Assembly: GCF_029892285.1 (NCBI RefSeq)
Contig: NZ_JARXVM010000008.1
Span: forward strand, 124,001 to 188,000
Length of the DNA: 64,000 bases
Reading direction: 5' to 3'
From: Rhizobium sp. SG_E_25_P2
Lineage (GTDB): Bacteria > Pseudomonadota > Alphaproteobacteria > Rhizobiales > Rhizobiaceae
The translations under genes and the position numbers were made by a program. This document shows, one piece after another, positions 36,741-45,736 of this stretch. The first letter of the stretch is position 1, and each line of letters begins with the position of its first letter. The notes below the pieces were generated by a model. It was not told the origin of the DNA and did no database searches. It saw only the letters and a list, made by a program, of their open reading frames with translations.

Positions 36741-38090
36741 TCATACAGCGGCGGAATGCCGGCCTCGTCCCTGCGCGAGATAGGCGTCAAAGCAGGCCGC
36801 AATCGAGCGAACGAACGGCTTTGCCTCGTCAGCCACGATAAGCCGGTCTCCGACGAGCGCCACATGTCCCTCGTCGTCGCCGGCAACCAGCGACTGCGCC
36901 TCCGCCAGGATTGTTCCAGCGGCCGCGCCGAAACGCTGAGACAGGTCTGCGAATGACAATTGGTAGTCGCACATCAGGCGTTCGATGACATGGGCGCGCA
37001 ACAGGTCGTCCTCGGTAAACGCAACGCCGCGCAGCGTCGTCAGGCCGCCGGCGAGCGCCTGCTTTTGATAGACGCCCGTCGCCGGATTGTTCTGGACATA
37101 TCCCTGCGGCAGCTTGCCGATCGACGATGCGCCGAGACCGATCAACGCCGTCGCGTTTTCATCGGTATAGCCCTGAAAGTTCCGCGTGAGCCTTCCCTCC
37201 CGCGCGGCGATGGCCAGCCGATCCTCCGGACGGGCGAAATGGTCGATGCCGATGGCGACATAGCCCGCGTCGCGCAACATGGAGCCCGCGCGGTTCATCA
37301 GGCGGTAGCGCATGTCCGGCCCCGGCAGGGACGCTTCGTCGATCATGGTCTGGTGCTTCTTCATCCACGGCACATGCGCATAGCCGAACAGCGCGACGCG
37401 GTCCGGATTGAGATGGATTATGTCATCGATCGTTTCGGCGAGCGTTTCCATCGTCTGGTGCGGCAAGCCGTAGACGATATCGCAGTTGAGTGACCGCACA
37501 CCCCGTTTCCGGACCTCTTCGACCACGCTGCGGGTTTGGGCGAAGGTCTGGATGCGGTTGATCGCCTGTTGGACCTTGTCGGTGAAATCCTGAACGCCGA
37601 GGCTCGCCCTGTTCATGCCGATAGCCGCCAGCGCGTCGTAACGCGGGCCGTCTAGATCGTTCGGATCCATTTCCACGCTGATTTCAGCATCCTCCGCGAA
37701 GGAAAAAGCGGAGGAAAGGCGGGCCTTCAGTTCGATCAGATCCTCGGGTTCGAGCATGGTCGGCGAGCCGCCGCCAAGATGCAACGCCGTCACGCGCGCT
37801 TTGTCCGAAACGAGCGCCCCTACGGTCTCGATCTCGCGATAGAGCGCATCGAGATAGGCGCGCACGGGCTCGTATTTATGCGTCTGCTTGGTATGGCAGG
37901 CGCAGAACCAACAGAGTCTGTCACAATAGGGAATGTGGATGTAGAGCGACACCGTGTCGCGCGCTCCGAGCGCGCCGAGCCAGGTCGCATAGGTGGAGGG
38001 GCCGACCTCTTCATGAAAATGCGGCGCGGTGGGATAGGATGTGTAGCGTGGCACATTGCCGGAATATTTGCGCAGGAGATGCTGGGCCAT
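36741..38090 (-). CDS. hemN: oxygen-independent coproporphyrinogen III oxidase
   Basis: 449 residues. The radical-SAM cluster motif CxxxCxxC is Cys56-Cys60-Cys63 in YCDRLCWFCAC, followed by the SAM-binding GGGSPT and the C-terminal HemN domain with the LMCDY segment. It makes protoporphyrinogen IX without O2, which suits a microaerobic locus. The ATG at 38090 has GGAGG 6 bp upstream. A perfect FNR box lies 49 bp before the start. Confidence 0.97.
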   Translation of the reverse strand: MAQHLLRKYSGNVPRYTSYPTAPHFHEEVGPSTYATWLGALGARDTVSLYIHIPYCDRLCWFCACHTKQTHKYEPVRAYLDALYREIETVGALVSDKARVTALHLGGGSPTMLEPEDLIELKARLSSAFSFAEDAEISVEMDPNDLDGPRYDALAAIGMNRASLGVQDFTDKVQQAINRIQTFAQTRSVVEEVRKRGVRSLNCDIVYGLPHQTMETLAETIDDIIHLNPDRVALFGYAHVPWMKKHQTMIDEASLPGPDMRYRLMNRAGSMLRDAGYVAIGIDHFARPEDRLAIAAREGRLTRNFQGYTDENATALIGLGASSIGKLPQGYVQNNPATGVYQKQALAGGLTTLRGVAFTEDDLLRAHVIERLMCDYQLSFADLSQRFGAAAGTILAEAQSLVAGDDEGHVALVGDRLIVADEAKPFVRSIAACFDAYLAQGRGRHSAAV

Positions 38091-38138
38091 GGGATCCTCC
38101 ATTGCCCCGAACCCTAATGCTGACAGCCGCTCGCAACT

Positions 38139-38152
38139 TTGATCTCAATCAA
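38139..38152. promoter_or_regulatory. FNR/FixK anaerobox between hemN and fnrL
   Basis: TTGATCTCAATCAA is a perfect consensus site. It is 49 bp from the hemN start and 124 bp from the divergent fnrL start; position favours hemN activation, while autoregulation of fnrL is possible. Confidence 0.92.
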
Positions 38153-38275
38153 TTCACGAGTCCGATAATTTACATATCGTCAAGTTCACAATCAAAACGG
38201 ACCACGGAACATTGGTCGCATTTCGCAAGCCAATTTAGGCGTTTATAAGCACTGCAGAAAAACGGGTCGAGGGCG

Positions 38276-39004
38276 ATGGACAATCCGCGTAGGGACATTC
38301 ACAACTCCGAAATTCCGGTGGTTTGCCGGGCCTGCGAAGCACGACATGGCGGTGTTTGCGGCGCGATGAACCCGCAACAACTGACCGAACTCAGCAAATA
38401 CACCACGCGCAAGAAGCTGTCTTCCGGGGCCGAACTGCAAGGCCAGGGCGAAAAGATCGCCTCCTACGCCAATATTCTCAAAGGCGTGGTGAAACTGACC
38501 AAAATGCTCTCGGATGGTCGCCAGCAGATCGTCGGCCTGCAATTTGCGCCCGATTTCCTCGGCCGCCCCTTCTCCACCGAAAGCACATTGACGGCGGAAG
38601 CCGCGACCGAGAGCGAAATCTGCTCCATGCCGAAGGCGGTGCTCGACCGCCTCGTGGCGGGCTCGCCCGAACTCGAACATCGCCTCCACAATCAGGCGCT
38701 CGCCGAACTCGACGGCGCGCGCGACTGGATGCTGACATTGGGCCGCAAGACGGCGCAGGAAAAGGTGGCGAGCTTTCTCTACATGATCGCCACGCATTTC
38801 GATCCAGAAAGCGTCGACGAATCGAGCTTCGACCTGCCGCTATCGCGCGCCGACATCGCCGATTTCCTCGGCCTGACCATTGAAACCGTCAGCCGCCAGA
38901 TGACCAAGCTGCGCGCCGACGGCGTGATCCAGGTGGAAAACAACCGCCATGTCAGCGTGCCCGACATGGATCGCCTGGCCGAAGTCGCCGGCATGGATTT
39001 CTGA
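38276..39004 (+). CDS. fnrL: oxygen-sensing Crp/Fnr-family regulator (FnrL/FnrN type)
   Basis: 242 residues. Three N-terminal Cys (17, 20, 28 in CRACEARHGGVC) and Cys116 match the four ligands of the FNR [4Fe-4S] cluster. A cyclic-nucleotide-like domain (about 35-150) is followed by a winged helix whose recognition helix TIETVSRQMTKL has the E-SR residues that read TTGAT. It would activate the ccoN, ccoG and hemN promoters, all of which carry matching sites in this window, when oxygen is low. Divergent from hemN. Confidence 0.95.
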   Translation: MDNPRRDIHNSEIPVVCRACEARHGGVCGAMNPQQLTELSKYTTRKKLSSGAELQGQGEKIASYANILKGVVKLTKMLSDGRQQIVGLQFAPDFLGRPFSTESTLTAEAATESEICSMPKAVLDRLVAGSPELEHRLHNQALAELDGARDWMLTLGRKTAQEKVASFLYMIATHFDPESVDESSFDLPLSRADIADFLGLTIETVSRQMTKLRADGVIQVENNRHVSVPDMDRLAEVAGMDF

Positions 39005-39014
39005 ACCGGGCGGA

Positions 39015-39983
39015 TCACGCAATGAGCACTGCGCTTCCTTGAAGGACGCCGCCTTCAAGGTCGTCATGCGCTCGACTGACATCCTCAAGACGATAGCGGG
39101 CCGGGTCGGTCCCGAGCGCGCCGGACCCGATCATCTGCAGGCAATCTTCAGCGGCAGTCGTGTAGTCCCGTTCGTGCGCCGCATAGGCCATCACCGATGG
39201 GCGCGCCAAAGAGATTGAACGGCGAGGGCCGAGTTCATAAACCGATACCGGCGGGATTGAACCTGCAGCTTCACCAACGCTTGCCACAACGCCAAATCGC
39301 TTGACGGTCTTAAGCGTCTTCGCAAGCGTCGCGCCGCCAATGCCGTCAATGGCGAAGTCCACACCGTTGCCGCAGGTCAACGCCGCAACCTCGCTTTCCA
39401 GATCCGCATCGCGTCCAATGATGACATGAAGCGCGCCATGTCGCCGCGCTATCTCGGCCTTGTCTTCCGAGCCGACCACGCCGATCACCGTCGCGCCCAA
39501 ATGGCGTGCCCAGCGCGTGGCCATTCCGCCCAACCCGCCGGCTGCGGCATGCACGAGAACCGTGCTTTCGGCCGAAACCGGATAGACGCGCCGAAACAGC
39601 ATATGCACGGTCAGCGCCCTGAGAAGCGCCCCCGCAGCCGCCTCAAAGCTAACCGAATCGGGAAGCCGAACCGCCCTCCAGGCAGGCAGCAGCCGCGTAG
39701 CGGCATAGGCTCCGATTTCGCCCGCATAAGCAATGCGGTCGCCGACCGACAGCGTGTCCACCCCCTCTCCCAGCGCCTCCACCATGCCGGCCGCCTCGAC
39801 GCCGATGACCGCATTGGCGGCCAGCGGATATTGTCCGCGCCGATGATAGATGTCGATGAAATTGAGCCCAATGGCGGCCTGGCGAATGCGGATCTGCCCC
39901 GGGCCCGGATCCCCAACCGGGCAGTCGACAATTGTCAGCATATTCGTTCCGCCAGGGGCCGTCAGCCGCACCATTCTATCCAT
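39015..39983 (-). CDS. NADPH:quinone oxidoreductase (zinc-independent MDR family)
   Basis: 322 residues. GLNFIDIYHRRGQYP near residue 45 and the nucleotide-binding VLVHAAAGGLGGMATRWARHLG (GxGxxG-like AAGGxGG) mark the quinone oxidoreductase (QOR) branch of medium-chain dehydrogenases. It probably reduces quinones or enones with NADPH. The ATG at 39983 has AAGGAG 7 bp upstream; a TTG two codons earlier is less likely. It is divergent from a LysR-type gene (99 bp), which may regulate it, and convergent with fnrL, 10 bp between stops. Confidence 0.9.
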   Translation of the reverse strand: MDRMVRLTAPGGTNMLTIVDCPVGDPGPGQIRIRQAAIGLNFIDIYHRRGQYPLAANAVIGVEAAGMVEALGEGVDTLSVGDRIAYAGEIGAYAATRLLPAWRAVRLPDSVSFEAAAGALLRALTVHMLFRRVYPVSAESTVLVHAAAGGLGGMATRWARHLGATVIGVVGSEDKAEIARRHGALHVIIGRDADLESEVAALTCGNGVDFAIDGIGGATLAKTLKTVKRFGVVASVGEAAGSIPPVSVYELGPRRSISLARPSVMAYAAHERDYTTAAEDCLQMIGSGALGTDPARYRLEDVSRAHDDLEGGVLQGSAVLIA

Positions 39984-40082
39984 GCCCAAACTCCTTTTCG
40001 CTGGATGTGCATTTCGAGGATGCGGCTATTTTCATTGTGAGAAAATTCCCTATATTTCTACAGCGCATGGGAATTTTCGCAC

Positions 40083-41000
40083 ATGAATTGGGAAGACCTT
40101 CGACATTTCGCAGCCTTCGCCCAGGCTGGAAGCCTCGCTGCGGCGGCAAGGCTTCTGGGTATGGAACACGCCACCATAGCCCGCCGAATCGCCCAGCTTG
40201 AGGCGCGACTGGGGCTGAAGCTGATTGATCGGCGCGAGCGGCGCATCGTCTTGACGGAAGAAGGCCACAGGCTGAGCGATATCGCCGGGCGCATGCAGCG
40301 CGAAGCGGACGCCGCATTGCGCGTTGCTGCGCACGCCTCCGCCACACTGACCGGCTCGGTGACGCTGAGCGCGCCGCCCGCTTATGCCGCGGCGATCCTC
40401 GCCCGGCCCTTGACCGAACTCGCAGAGAAAAATCCTGGCCTGCGCATCCAGATCATCGGTGAGGTGCGCTACGCGTCACTCGACAAGCGCGAGGCCGATC
40501 TGGCGTTGCGTCTTGGACGGCCAGAAGAAACGGAAATGATCGCGGTGAAACTCGGGGAATTGCCCTTCCGGCTATACGCCAGCAGCGCCTATCTGGCGCG
40601 CACGCCGCCTGAAGATCGCCGCTACATCGCCAATGCCGGGGCAATGGCCCATTCGCCGCAACAGGGGCTGCTTGAAAAACTCAACAAGGGCGCGAACTTC
40701 CCGATGGGCGCAAGCAATGTCGAACTGCAAAAGGCGCTGGCCGAAGCCGGCGCCGGGATCGCCGTCTTGCCGGATTTCATGGTGGACGCGAATGGCGCGT
40801 TGATGGCGGTCGAACCCGGCGCCGTGCTGCTCACCCGCGACATCTGGCTGGTCGTGCATCCGGACATGCGCAGCGCCCGTCCCGTGCGGGCCGTGATCGA
40901 CTGCCTCAAGGACGCCCACCGCCGCTTCGTCGCCCGCGACGGCGAAGACTTCAGAACCAGAACATCAACAGAAGCGCCAGCAGCGCAACCGCCACATTGA
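40083..41000 (+). CDS. LysR-family transcriptional regulator
   Basis: 305 residues. The winged helix-turn-helix lies at residues about 3-60 (DLRHFAAFAQAGSLAAAARLLGMEHATIARRIAQLE), then a substrate-binding-like domain follows from about 90. It is divergent from the quinone oxidoreductase gene, the usual place for a LysR target. Its last 50 bp overlap the 3' end of the convergent cobD. Confidence 0.92.
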   Translation: MNWEDLRHFAAFAQAGSLAAAARLLGMEHATIARRIAQLEARLGLKLIDRRERRIVLTEEGHRLSDIAGRMQREADAALRVAAHASATLTGSVTLSAPPAYAAAILARPLTELAEKNPGLRIQIIGEVRYASLDKREADLALRLGRPEETEMIAVKLGELPFRLYASSAYLARTPPEDRRYIANAGAMAHSPQQGLLEKLNKGANFPMGASNVELQKALAEAGAGIAVLPDFMVDANGALMAVEPGAVLLTRDIWLVVHPDMRSARPVRAVIDCLKDAHRRFVARDGEDFRTRTSTEAPAAQPPH

Positions 41001-41931
41001 ACACAGTGCAGGACGACGCGTAGACGCCAAGCGCCTCGTCGATGTCGGCTGCGTCGATGTCGCGGCGACCGGCGGCGTTTTGCAGGGGTTCGGACACGGT
41101 TTCGCCGGCATAAACGCGCGGCCCCGCCAGCGCCACGTCGATCGCCCCCGCCATGGCCGATTCGGGCCAGCCTGAATTCGGCGAGCGATGCAGTCCGGAA
41201 TCAGACACCGCCGTCGTCATCGCCCGCCGGGCGGCCTTCGGTCCTTTCTGGAAAAAGGCGGCAAGCGCAATCACCAGCGCCGACAGCCGGGCCGCCGGCC
41301 AGTTGGCGAGGTCGTCGAGCCTGGCCGAGGCCCAGCCGAATTGCAGATAACGGGGCGTCTTGTGGCCGATCATCGAATCGGCGGTGTTGAGCATCTTGTA
41401 GGCGAAAATGCCGGGCAGGCCGAATACCGCGTAGTAAAGCGCCGGCGCGATGACGCCGTCCGAAAAATTCTCCGCCAGTGTTTCGATCGCGGCGCGCGAA
41501 ACTCCCGAGCGGTCGAGCCTGTTGGGGTCGCGCCCGACGATCATCGCCACCGCCTTGCGGCCGCCCTCCAGCCCCTCGGCCCGCAATCCGGCCGAGACGG
41601 CGGCGACATGGTCCGACAGGCTCTTCTGGGCGAGCAGGACCGCCACGATCAGCACTTCGAGGATGACGCCAAACGGCCCGAGCGCCATCAACAGGCGGTG
41701 AAAGAACCAGCCGACCAGAATGCTGCCGAACAAAAGCGCGACGATCGCCAAGACACCGTAGGAGCGGCGGTCGCGCTCACTGAGCCCCTTGCCGTTGAAC
41801 TGCTTGTCGAAAAAGGAAATCGCCTTGCCGAAGACGACCACCGGATGCGGGATTTTCGCCCAGAGCCAGTGCGGATCGCCGACGAGCCGGTCGAGCGTCA
41901 GCGCGACCGCCAGCATGATCAATGTGAGCAT
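40951..41931 (-). CDS. cobD: adenosylcobinamide-phosphate synthase (CobD, = CbiB)
   Basis: 326 residues with several membrane helices. It opens ALTLDRLVGDPHWLWAKIPHPV, the family signature, and contains NFSDGVIAPALYYAVFGLPG and NTADSMIGHK. It joins the aminopropanol arm to adenosylcobyric acid at the membrane. The ATG follows the cobC TAG with no gap (TAGATG), so translation is coupled. Last gene of cobABCD; the 3' end overlaps the LysR gene. Confidence 0.95.
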   Translation of the reverse strand: MLTLIMLAVALTLDRLVGDPHWLWAKIPHPVVVFGKAISFFDKQFNGKGLSERDRRSYGVLAIVALLFGSILVGWFFHRLLMALGPFGVILEVLIVAVLLAQKSLSDHVAAVSAGLRAEGLEGGRKAVAMIVGRDPNRLDRSGVSRAAIETLAENFSDGVIAPALYYAVFGLPGIFAYKMLNTADSMIGHKTPRYLQFGWASARLDDLANWPAARLSALVIALAAFFQKGPKAARRAMTTAVSDSGLHRSPNSGWPESAMAGAIDVALAGPRVYAGETVSEPLQNAAGRRDIDAADIDEALGVYASSCTVFNVAVALLALLLMFWF

Positions 41932-42951
41932 CTATCCCTCGAAGGAGGCGAGCGCTTGGGCCAGCCTCCGGTCCCCTTCCTCATCCGGCGCAAGTCCGAC
42001 CCTGAGCCAGTCGGCGGCATAGTCAAACTTGCGGACCAATATATGGGAGCGTGCGAGATGTTCAAAGAGCGCTGCGGCATTTTCATGCGCGACCGTCTGG
42101 AACAGATCCGTGGAGCCGACGCGCTTGAGGCCCGCATCGTCAAGCACCGCCGCAAGCGCCGCCGACCGCGCGGCTATGCCCTGCGCGACACGGCTGGCGT
42201 CGCCCGACATCAGTTCGGCGGCGAGATGCAGCGCAGGGCCAGAGACGGCCCAGGGTCCGAGCTCAGTCTCGATGAAATCGAGCGTCGACAGCTGGGCGAA
42301 GACGAAACCGAGCCGCACGCCCGCCAGGCCGAAGAATTTTCCAAACGACCTGCTGACGGTGACATTGGCGGTCGTGGCCGCGAAGCCGGCCAGCGTCGCC
42401 TCGGGATGGGAATCGCCGAAGGCTTCGTCGACATGCAGCCGCGCGCCGGACGCCTCCAGCCTCCGCGCCAGCCCCCTGAGGTCATCACAGTCATGCAGGC
42501 GGCCGGTCGGATTGTTGGGATTGACGACGATGACCAGGCCGTGGTCGGGCCGCAGATCAGCCAAGTCAGCGATCTCGTCGACCCGAAAGCCGGCGCGGCG
42601 GAAGCAGAGGCCATATTCGCCATAGGTCGGCGACAGGATCGCGATGGGACGATCGGCCGGCGCGAGACGCGGCAGGATCTGGATCAGCGCCTGCGTGCCG
42701 GGAACCGGCAGCGGCAGAGCTCCGCTGGTCGAATCGATGGGAATACCGCGCAGATACCAGCCGCGCGCGGCAGTTCGCGCCCGCTCGATCAGATCGGCGT
42801 CCGGAAGCCGGTTCCAGATATGCGTCGGGATGTCGGCAAGCGCGGGAGGATTGGGATTGATACCAGTCGACAGATCGAGCCAATCGCCGGGCTCGCCGCC
42901 ATAAATCCGCGCGGCCGCTGCGATCGCTCCGCCATGCAGGATGCGCGTCAT
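41932..42951 (-). CDS. cobC: threonine-phosphate decarboxylase-type PLP enzyme (CobC)
   Basis: 339 residues of the fold-type I aminotransferase class. The start HGGAIAAAARIYGG and LDLSTGINPNP are typical of CobC; NPNNPTGR is the PLP-contact motif and the Schiff-base Lys is in SRSFGKFFGLAG. It makes (R)-1-amino-2-propanol O-phosphate for the lower-ligand arm. In enterobacterial naming the homologue is CobD. The start is 3 bp after the cobB stop. Confidence 0.94.
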   Translation of the reverse strand: MTRILHGGAIAAAARIYGGEPGDWLDLSTGINPNPPALADIPTHIWNRLPDADLIERARTAARGWYLRGIPIDSTSGALPLPVPGTQALIQILPRLAPADRPIAILSPTYGEYGLCFRRAGFRVDEIADLADLRPDHGLVIVVNPNNPTGRLHDCDDLRGLARRLEASGARLHVDEAFGDSHPEATLAGFAATTANVTVSRSFGKFFGLAGVRLGFVFAQLSTLDFIETELGPWAVSGPALHLAAELMSGDASRVAQGIAARSAALAAVLDDAGLKRVGSTDLFQTVAHENAAALFEHLARSHILVRKFDYAADWLRVGLAPDEEGDRRLAQALASFEG

Positions 42952-42954
42952 GGC

Positions 42955-44238
42955 TCAGCTGCTCCCGAGATCGATGAGATGCATGTAGGAGCCGGAAACA
43001 TTGCCGCGCGTGAGCCCGACCGCGCCGAGATCGGTTCCTTCGGCGTCGCTCACCGCAAACAGCCTGTCGGCCTCGCCCTCATGCGCCGCCTTGGAATAAT
43101 GGAATTCATGGGCGTTGAACCGAACGCCGGCATAGGGACCCGAAAGCGCCCTCGCCCGGCGATAGCCGAGATGTCGCTTGCGCTCCGCAAAAGTCGTCAC
43201 CAATGGCAAGAGGCCGAGCATCTCGTGCTGGCGCCCCTCGGCGTCGATCAGGCCCTCGCCCAGCGCCATATAGCCTCCACATTCGCCATAGATCACCGCG
43301 CCCGCCGCCGCACGCGTCGCCATGCCCGCCTTGAAGCGGGCGGCGGCGGCCAAGCGGCCGGCATGCAATTCCGGATAGCCGCCGGGCAGATAGACGGCGT
43401 CGGCATCCTCATCAGGGGCTTCGTCCGCAAGCGGCGAGAAGAAACGGATTTCTGCGCCCTCGGCCCGCCACCCATCGAGAAGATGCGGATAGGAGAAGGC
43501 GAACGCCTCGTCGCGCGCCACTGCGATCCTCTGACCGAGCGGCGGAATACGGCAGACGATCGCCTCGGCCGCAGCCGTCGGACGCTGAGCGAGCCTGAGC
43601 AGCGCGTCGAGATCCACGCGCTCCGCGACCCTTTCCGCAGCGTAATCCATGAAAGCGTCGATCGCGCCGATCTCGCCCGCCTGCACCAGTCCGAGATGCC
43701 GTTCCGGCAGGCTGAGCTGCTTGTCGGACGGCATCACGCCGAGAATGGGAATATCGAGCCCTTCAAGCCCGTTGCGCAACAATCGCTCATGCCGGGGGCT
43801 GCCGACCCGGTTGAGGATGAGGCCGGCAATCCTGACGTCTGGATCATGCGTCGCGTAGCCGCGCACCAGCGCGCCGACCGATTGCGACATGCGTCCGCAA
43901 TCGACCACGAACACCACGTTCAGGCCCAGCATTTTCGCCAGATGGGCGGGAGAGCCGACACCATCAGCGGCGCTGTCGAACAGGCCCATCATCGCTTCGA
44001 TGATCAGTGGTCCCGACGACGCCTGCCGAAGCAGCAATTCGGGCCGCATGGCCCAGGGGTCGAAATTCACGCAAGGGCCGCCGGATGCGATAGCGTGGAA
44101 AGCGGGGTCGATGTAATCGGGGCCGGCCTTGCCGGCATTCACCGTGACGCCGCGACGCTTCAGCGCCCTGAGCAGGCCGAAGGTGATCGTGGTTTTGCCC
44201 GATCCCGACGACGGCGCCGCGATCAGAAGACCGCTCAT
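42955..44238 (-). CDS. cobB: hydrogenobyrinic acid a,c-diamide synthase (CobB)
   Basis: 427 residues. The N-terminal P-loop LLIAAPSSGSGKTT precedes a dethiobiotin synthetase-like domain; the C-terminal class I glutamine amidotransferase part has its Cys in VIYGECGGYMALGE (near residue 325). It amidates the a and c side chains before cobalt insertion in the aerobic route. The start at 44238 overlaps the cobA stop by 4 bp (ATGA); the longer frame would lie deep inside cobA. Confidence 0.96.
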   Translation of the reverse strand: MSGLLIAAPSSGSGKTTITFGLLRALKRRGVTVNAGKAGPDYIDPAFHAIASGGPCVNFDPWAMRPELLLRQASSGPLIIEAMMGLFDSAADGVGSPAHLAKMLGLNVVFVVDCGRMSQSVGALVRGYATHDPDVRIAGLILNRVGSPRHERLLRNGLEGLDIPILGVMPSDKQLSLPERHLGLVQAGEIGAIDAFMDYAAERVAERVDLDALLRLAQRPTAAAEAIVCRIPPLGQRIAVARDEAFAFSYPHLLDGWRAEGAEIRFFSPLADEAPDEDADAVYLPGGYPELHAGRLAAAARFKAGMATRAAAGAVIYGECGGYMALGEGLIDAEGRQHEMLGLLPLVTTFAERKRHLGYRRARALSGPYAGVRFNAHEFHYSKAAHEGEADRLFAVSDAEGTDLGAVGLTRGNVSGSYMHLIDLGSS

Positions 44239-45074
44239 GCCGGATCCTTGAGGCCGACAGGCCCAAGCGGATCGCCGACCAAAGTCCGTCCGGTCAGCGC
44301 GCCGAGCCAATCCAGCCCACCGCGCAGGCGCACGACTTCGCCAAGCACGATGATGGCCGGCGGTTCGATGCCGTTGGCCTTGATGACGCCGTCGGCATTA
44401 ACCAGCGTCGTCTCATGCACTGTTTGCTGGCTTGTGGCGGCGTTGCAGACGATCGCCACGGGCTCCAACGGCTTGCGACCGGCGGCGATCAACTTGCGGG
44501 CGATTTCGGCCATATGTTTCATCGCCATATACATGACAATTACGGGCGAGCCGCGCCCGACCGCCTCCCAGTCGATCCTGTCAGGCACGATGCCCGAAGA
44601 ATCATGGCCTGTGAGGAAGGTGACGGTGTGATTGACCTCGCGATGGGTCACCGGAATGCCGGCATAAGCGAGCCCGCCGATCCCTGCTGTCACGCCCGGC
44701 ACGATGCGGAAATCGACGCCGTGATCCACCAGCGTCAGCGCCTCTTCGCCGCCGCGCCCGAACACGAAGGGATCGCCACCCTTCAGGCGCAGCACGCGCT
44801 TGCCCTGCTTGGCGAGATCGACGAGACGAAGAGAAATGTCGCGCTGCTTGGCCGATGGCTTGCCGCCGCGTTTGCCGGCATATTCGAGTTCGGCTCCGGC
44901 ATGGGCGAATTTGAGGCAGGATTCGTCGACGAGCGCGTCATAGACGATCACATCGGCCTCGCGCAGCGCCTTGACGGCGAGCAGCGTCAACAGGCCGGGA
45001 TCGCCGGGACCGGCGCCCGTGAGCCAAACGGTTCCGGGCAGGAATGCCGGCAAATGCGAAAAGAGTTCGTCCAT
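44235..45074 (-). CDS. cobA: uroporphyrinogen-III C-methyltransferase
   Basis: 279 residues. Signature blocks are WLTGAGPGDPGLLTLLA at the N terminus, RLKGGDPFVFGRGGEEA and the PVTHR segment. It methylates uroporphyrinogen III twice with SAM to give precorrin-2, the entry step of the corrin branch. AGGAAG lies 5 bp before the ATG. First gene of the cobABCD block; no B12 box is seen upstream. Confidence 0.97.
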   Translation of the reverse strand: MDELFSHLPAFLPGTVWLTGAGPGDPGLLTLLAVKALREADVIVYDALVDESCLKFAHAGAELEYAGKRGGKPSAKQRDISLRLVDLAKQGKRVLRLKGGDPFVFGRGGEEALTLVDHGVDFRIVPGVTAGIGGLAYAGIPVTHREVNHTVTFLTGHDSSGIVPDRIDWEAVGRGSPVIVMYMAMKHMAEIARKLIAAGRKPLEPVAIVCNAATSQQTVHETTLVNADGVIKANGIEPPAIIVLGEVVRLRGGLDWLGALTGRTLVGDPLGPVGLKDPA

Positions 45075-45332
45075 CCCTGCTTCCTAAAGCGCCTCGGCGC
45101 CATTTGCAATCGAGCCACCGTCATTGAACCGTCACATGGGCCGCGCCCGCATATCTCTCCACACTAACGCGTTCACGTCCGCGCCGCCTAGCCCCTTTGC
45201 GACAGTCCGTTCGTCGTTCACGCAACAGGAGGAGGTGCGGCGTTTTCAGGTGGAGTGGAAGAAGGGTGATTCCAAACGAAAGGAAATTCGGGTAAACTGC
45301 TGATTTTTTTGGTCTTTAGCGCACACCGCGCT

Positions 45333-45425
45333 GCACTCTTCATCCGACTGCCGCCACCTTCGCCACGCATGACAGGGAGAAGTGCGAATGTGGCAAGGTC
45401 GGCGCCCCATCCTCCTTGGTCTTGG
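45333..45425. repeat. degenerate family A palindromic repeat
   Basis: The left end ACTCTTCATCCGACTGCCGC and the middle TGTGGCAAGGTCGGCGCCCC match the 3594-3720 element with many changes, and the hairpins are broken. An old, decaying copy. Confidence 0.6.
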
Positions 45426-45600
45426 CGGCCCGAACCTAAGATTTTGGCCGACGCGACGAACAAACGTGGAAACCATAACTATAGGCGGCGTCCGCGTCCG
45501 CTTGTGGCAGAATGGCAAAATTAACCCTAATGTGACGGAAGGGAACGCCACATTCGACTGTCACTGTTAGCCACACCAAAATGCGCCACAGGTTGGAATC

Positions 45601-45716
45601 CTGTCGCAAAAATCTCCTGCAATTCACTCAATTTTGCGAGCGAGTTTTGCAACAAAAATTCTCGACTGATTTCAACGAACGGCTGATACGCTGACAAATC
45701 AGGATTTTTGCGACAG
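45601..45716. repeat. inverted CTGTCGCAAAAATC boxes
   Basis: CTGTCGCAAAAATCTCCTG (45601-45619) is inverted almost exactly at 45700-45716 as CAGGATTTTTGCGACAG, one base shorter. The segment after the first box also recurs in direct orientation at 46427-46478 on the far side of the nucleotidyltransferase gene. Confidence 0.75.
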
Positions 45717-45736
45717 ACCGAGGGATAAGCGGACGG

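Larger units (their letters stand above)
45075..45736. other. gene-free region with worn repeat and inverted boxes
   Basis: About 660 bp without a supportable gene. The cobA promoter should lie at its left end. It holds a degenerate family A repeat (45333-45425) and two inverted copies of a CTGTCGCAAAAATC box (45601 and 45700), listed separately. Short frames here have no start signals. Confidence 0.7.

Noticed and set aside
41188-44631. 1147-codon plus-strand frame
   Set aside because: It lies antisense to cobD, cobC and cobB/cobA, which have clear motifs; the frame is a by-product of high GC and codon bias.
45075-45300. Cobalamin riboswitch upstream of cobA
   Set aside because: No AGCCAGGAGACCTGCC-like box or CTGTA core was found on the minus strand here, nor upstream of cobQ.
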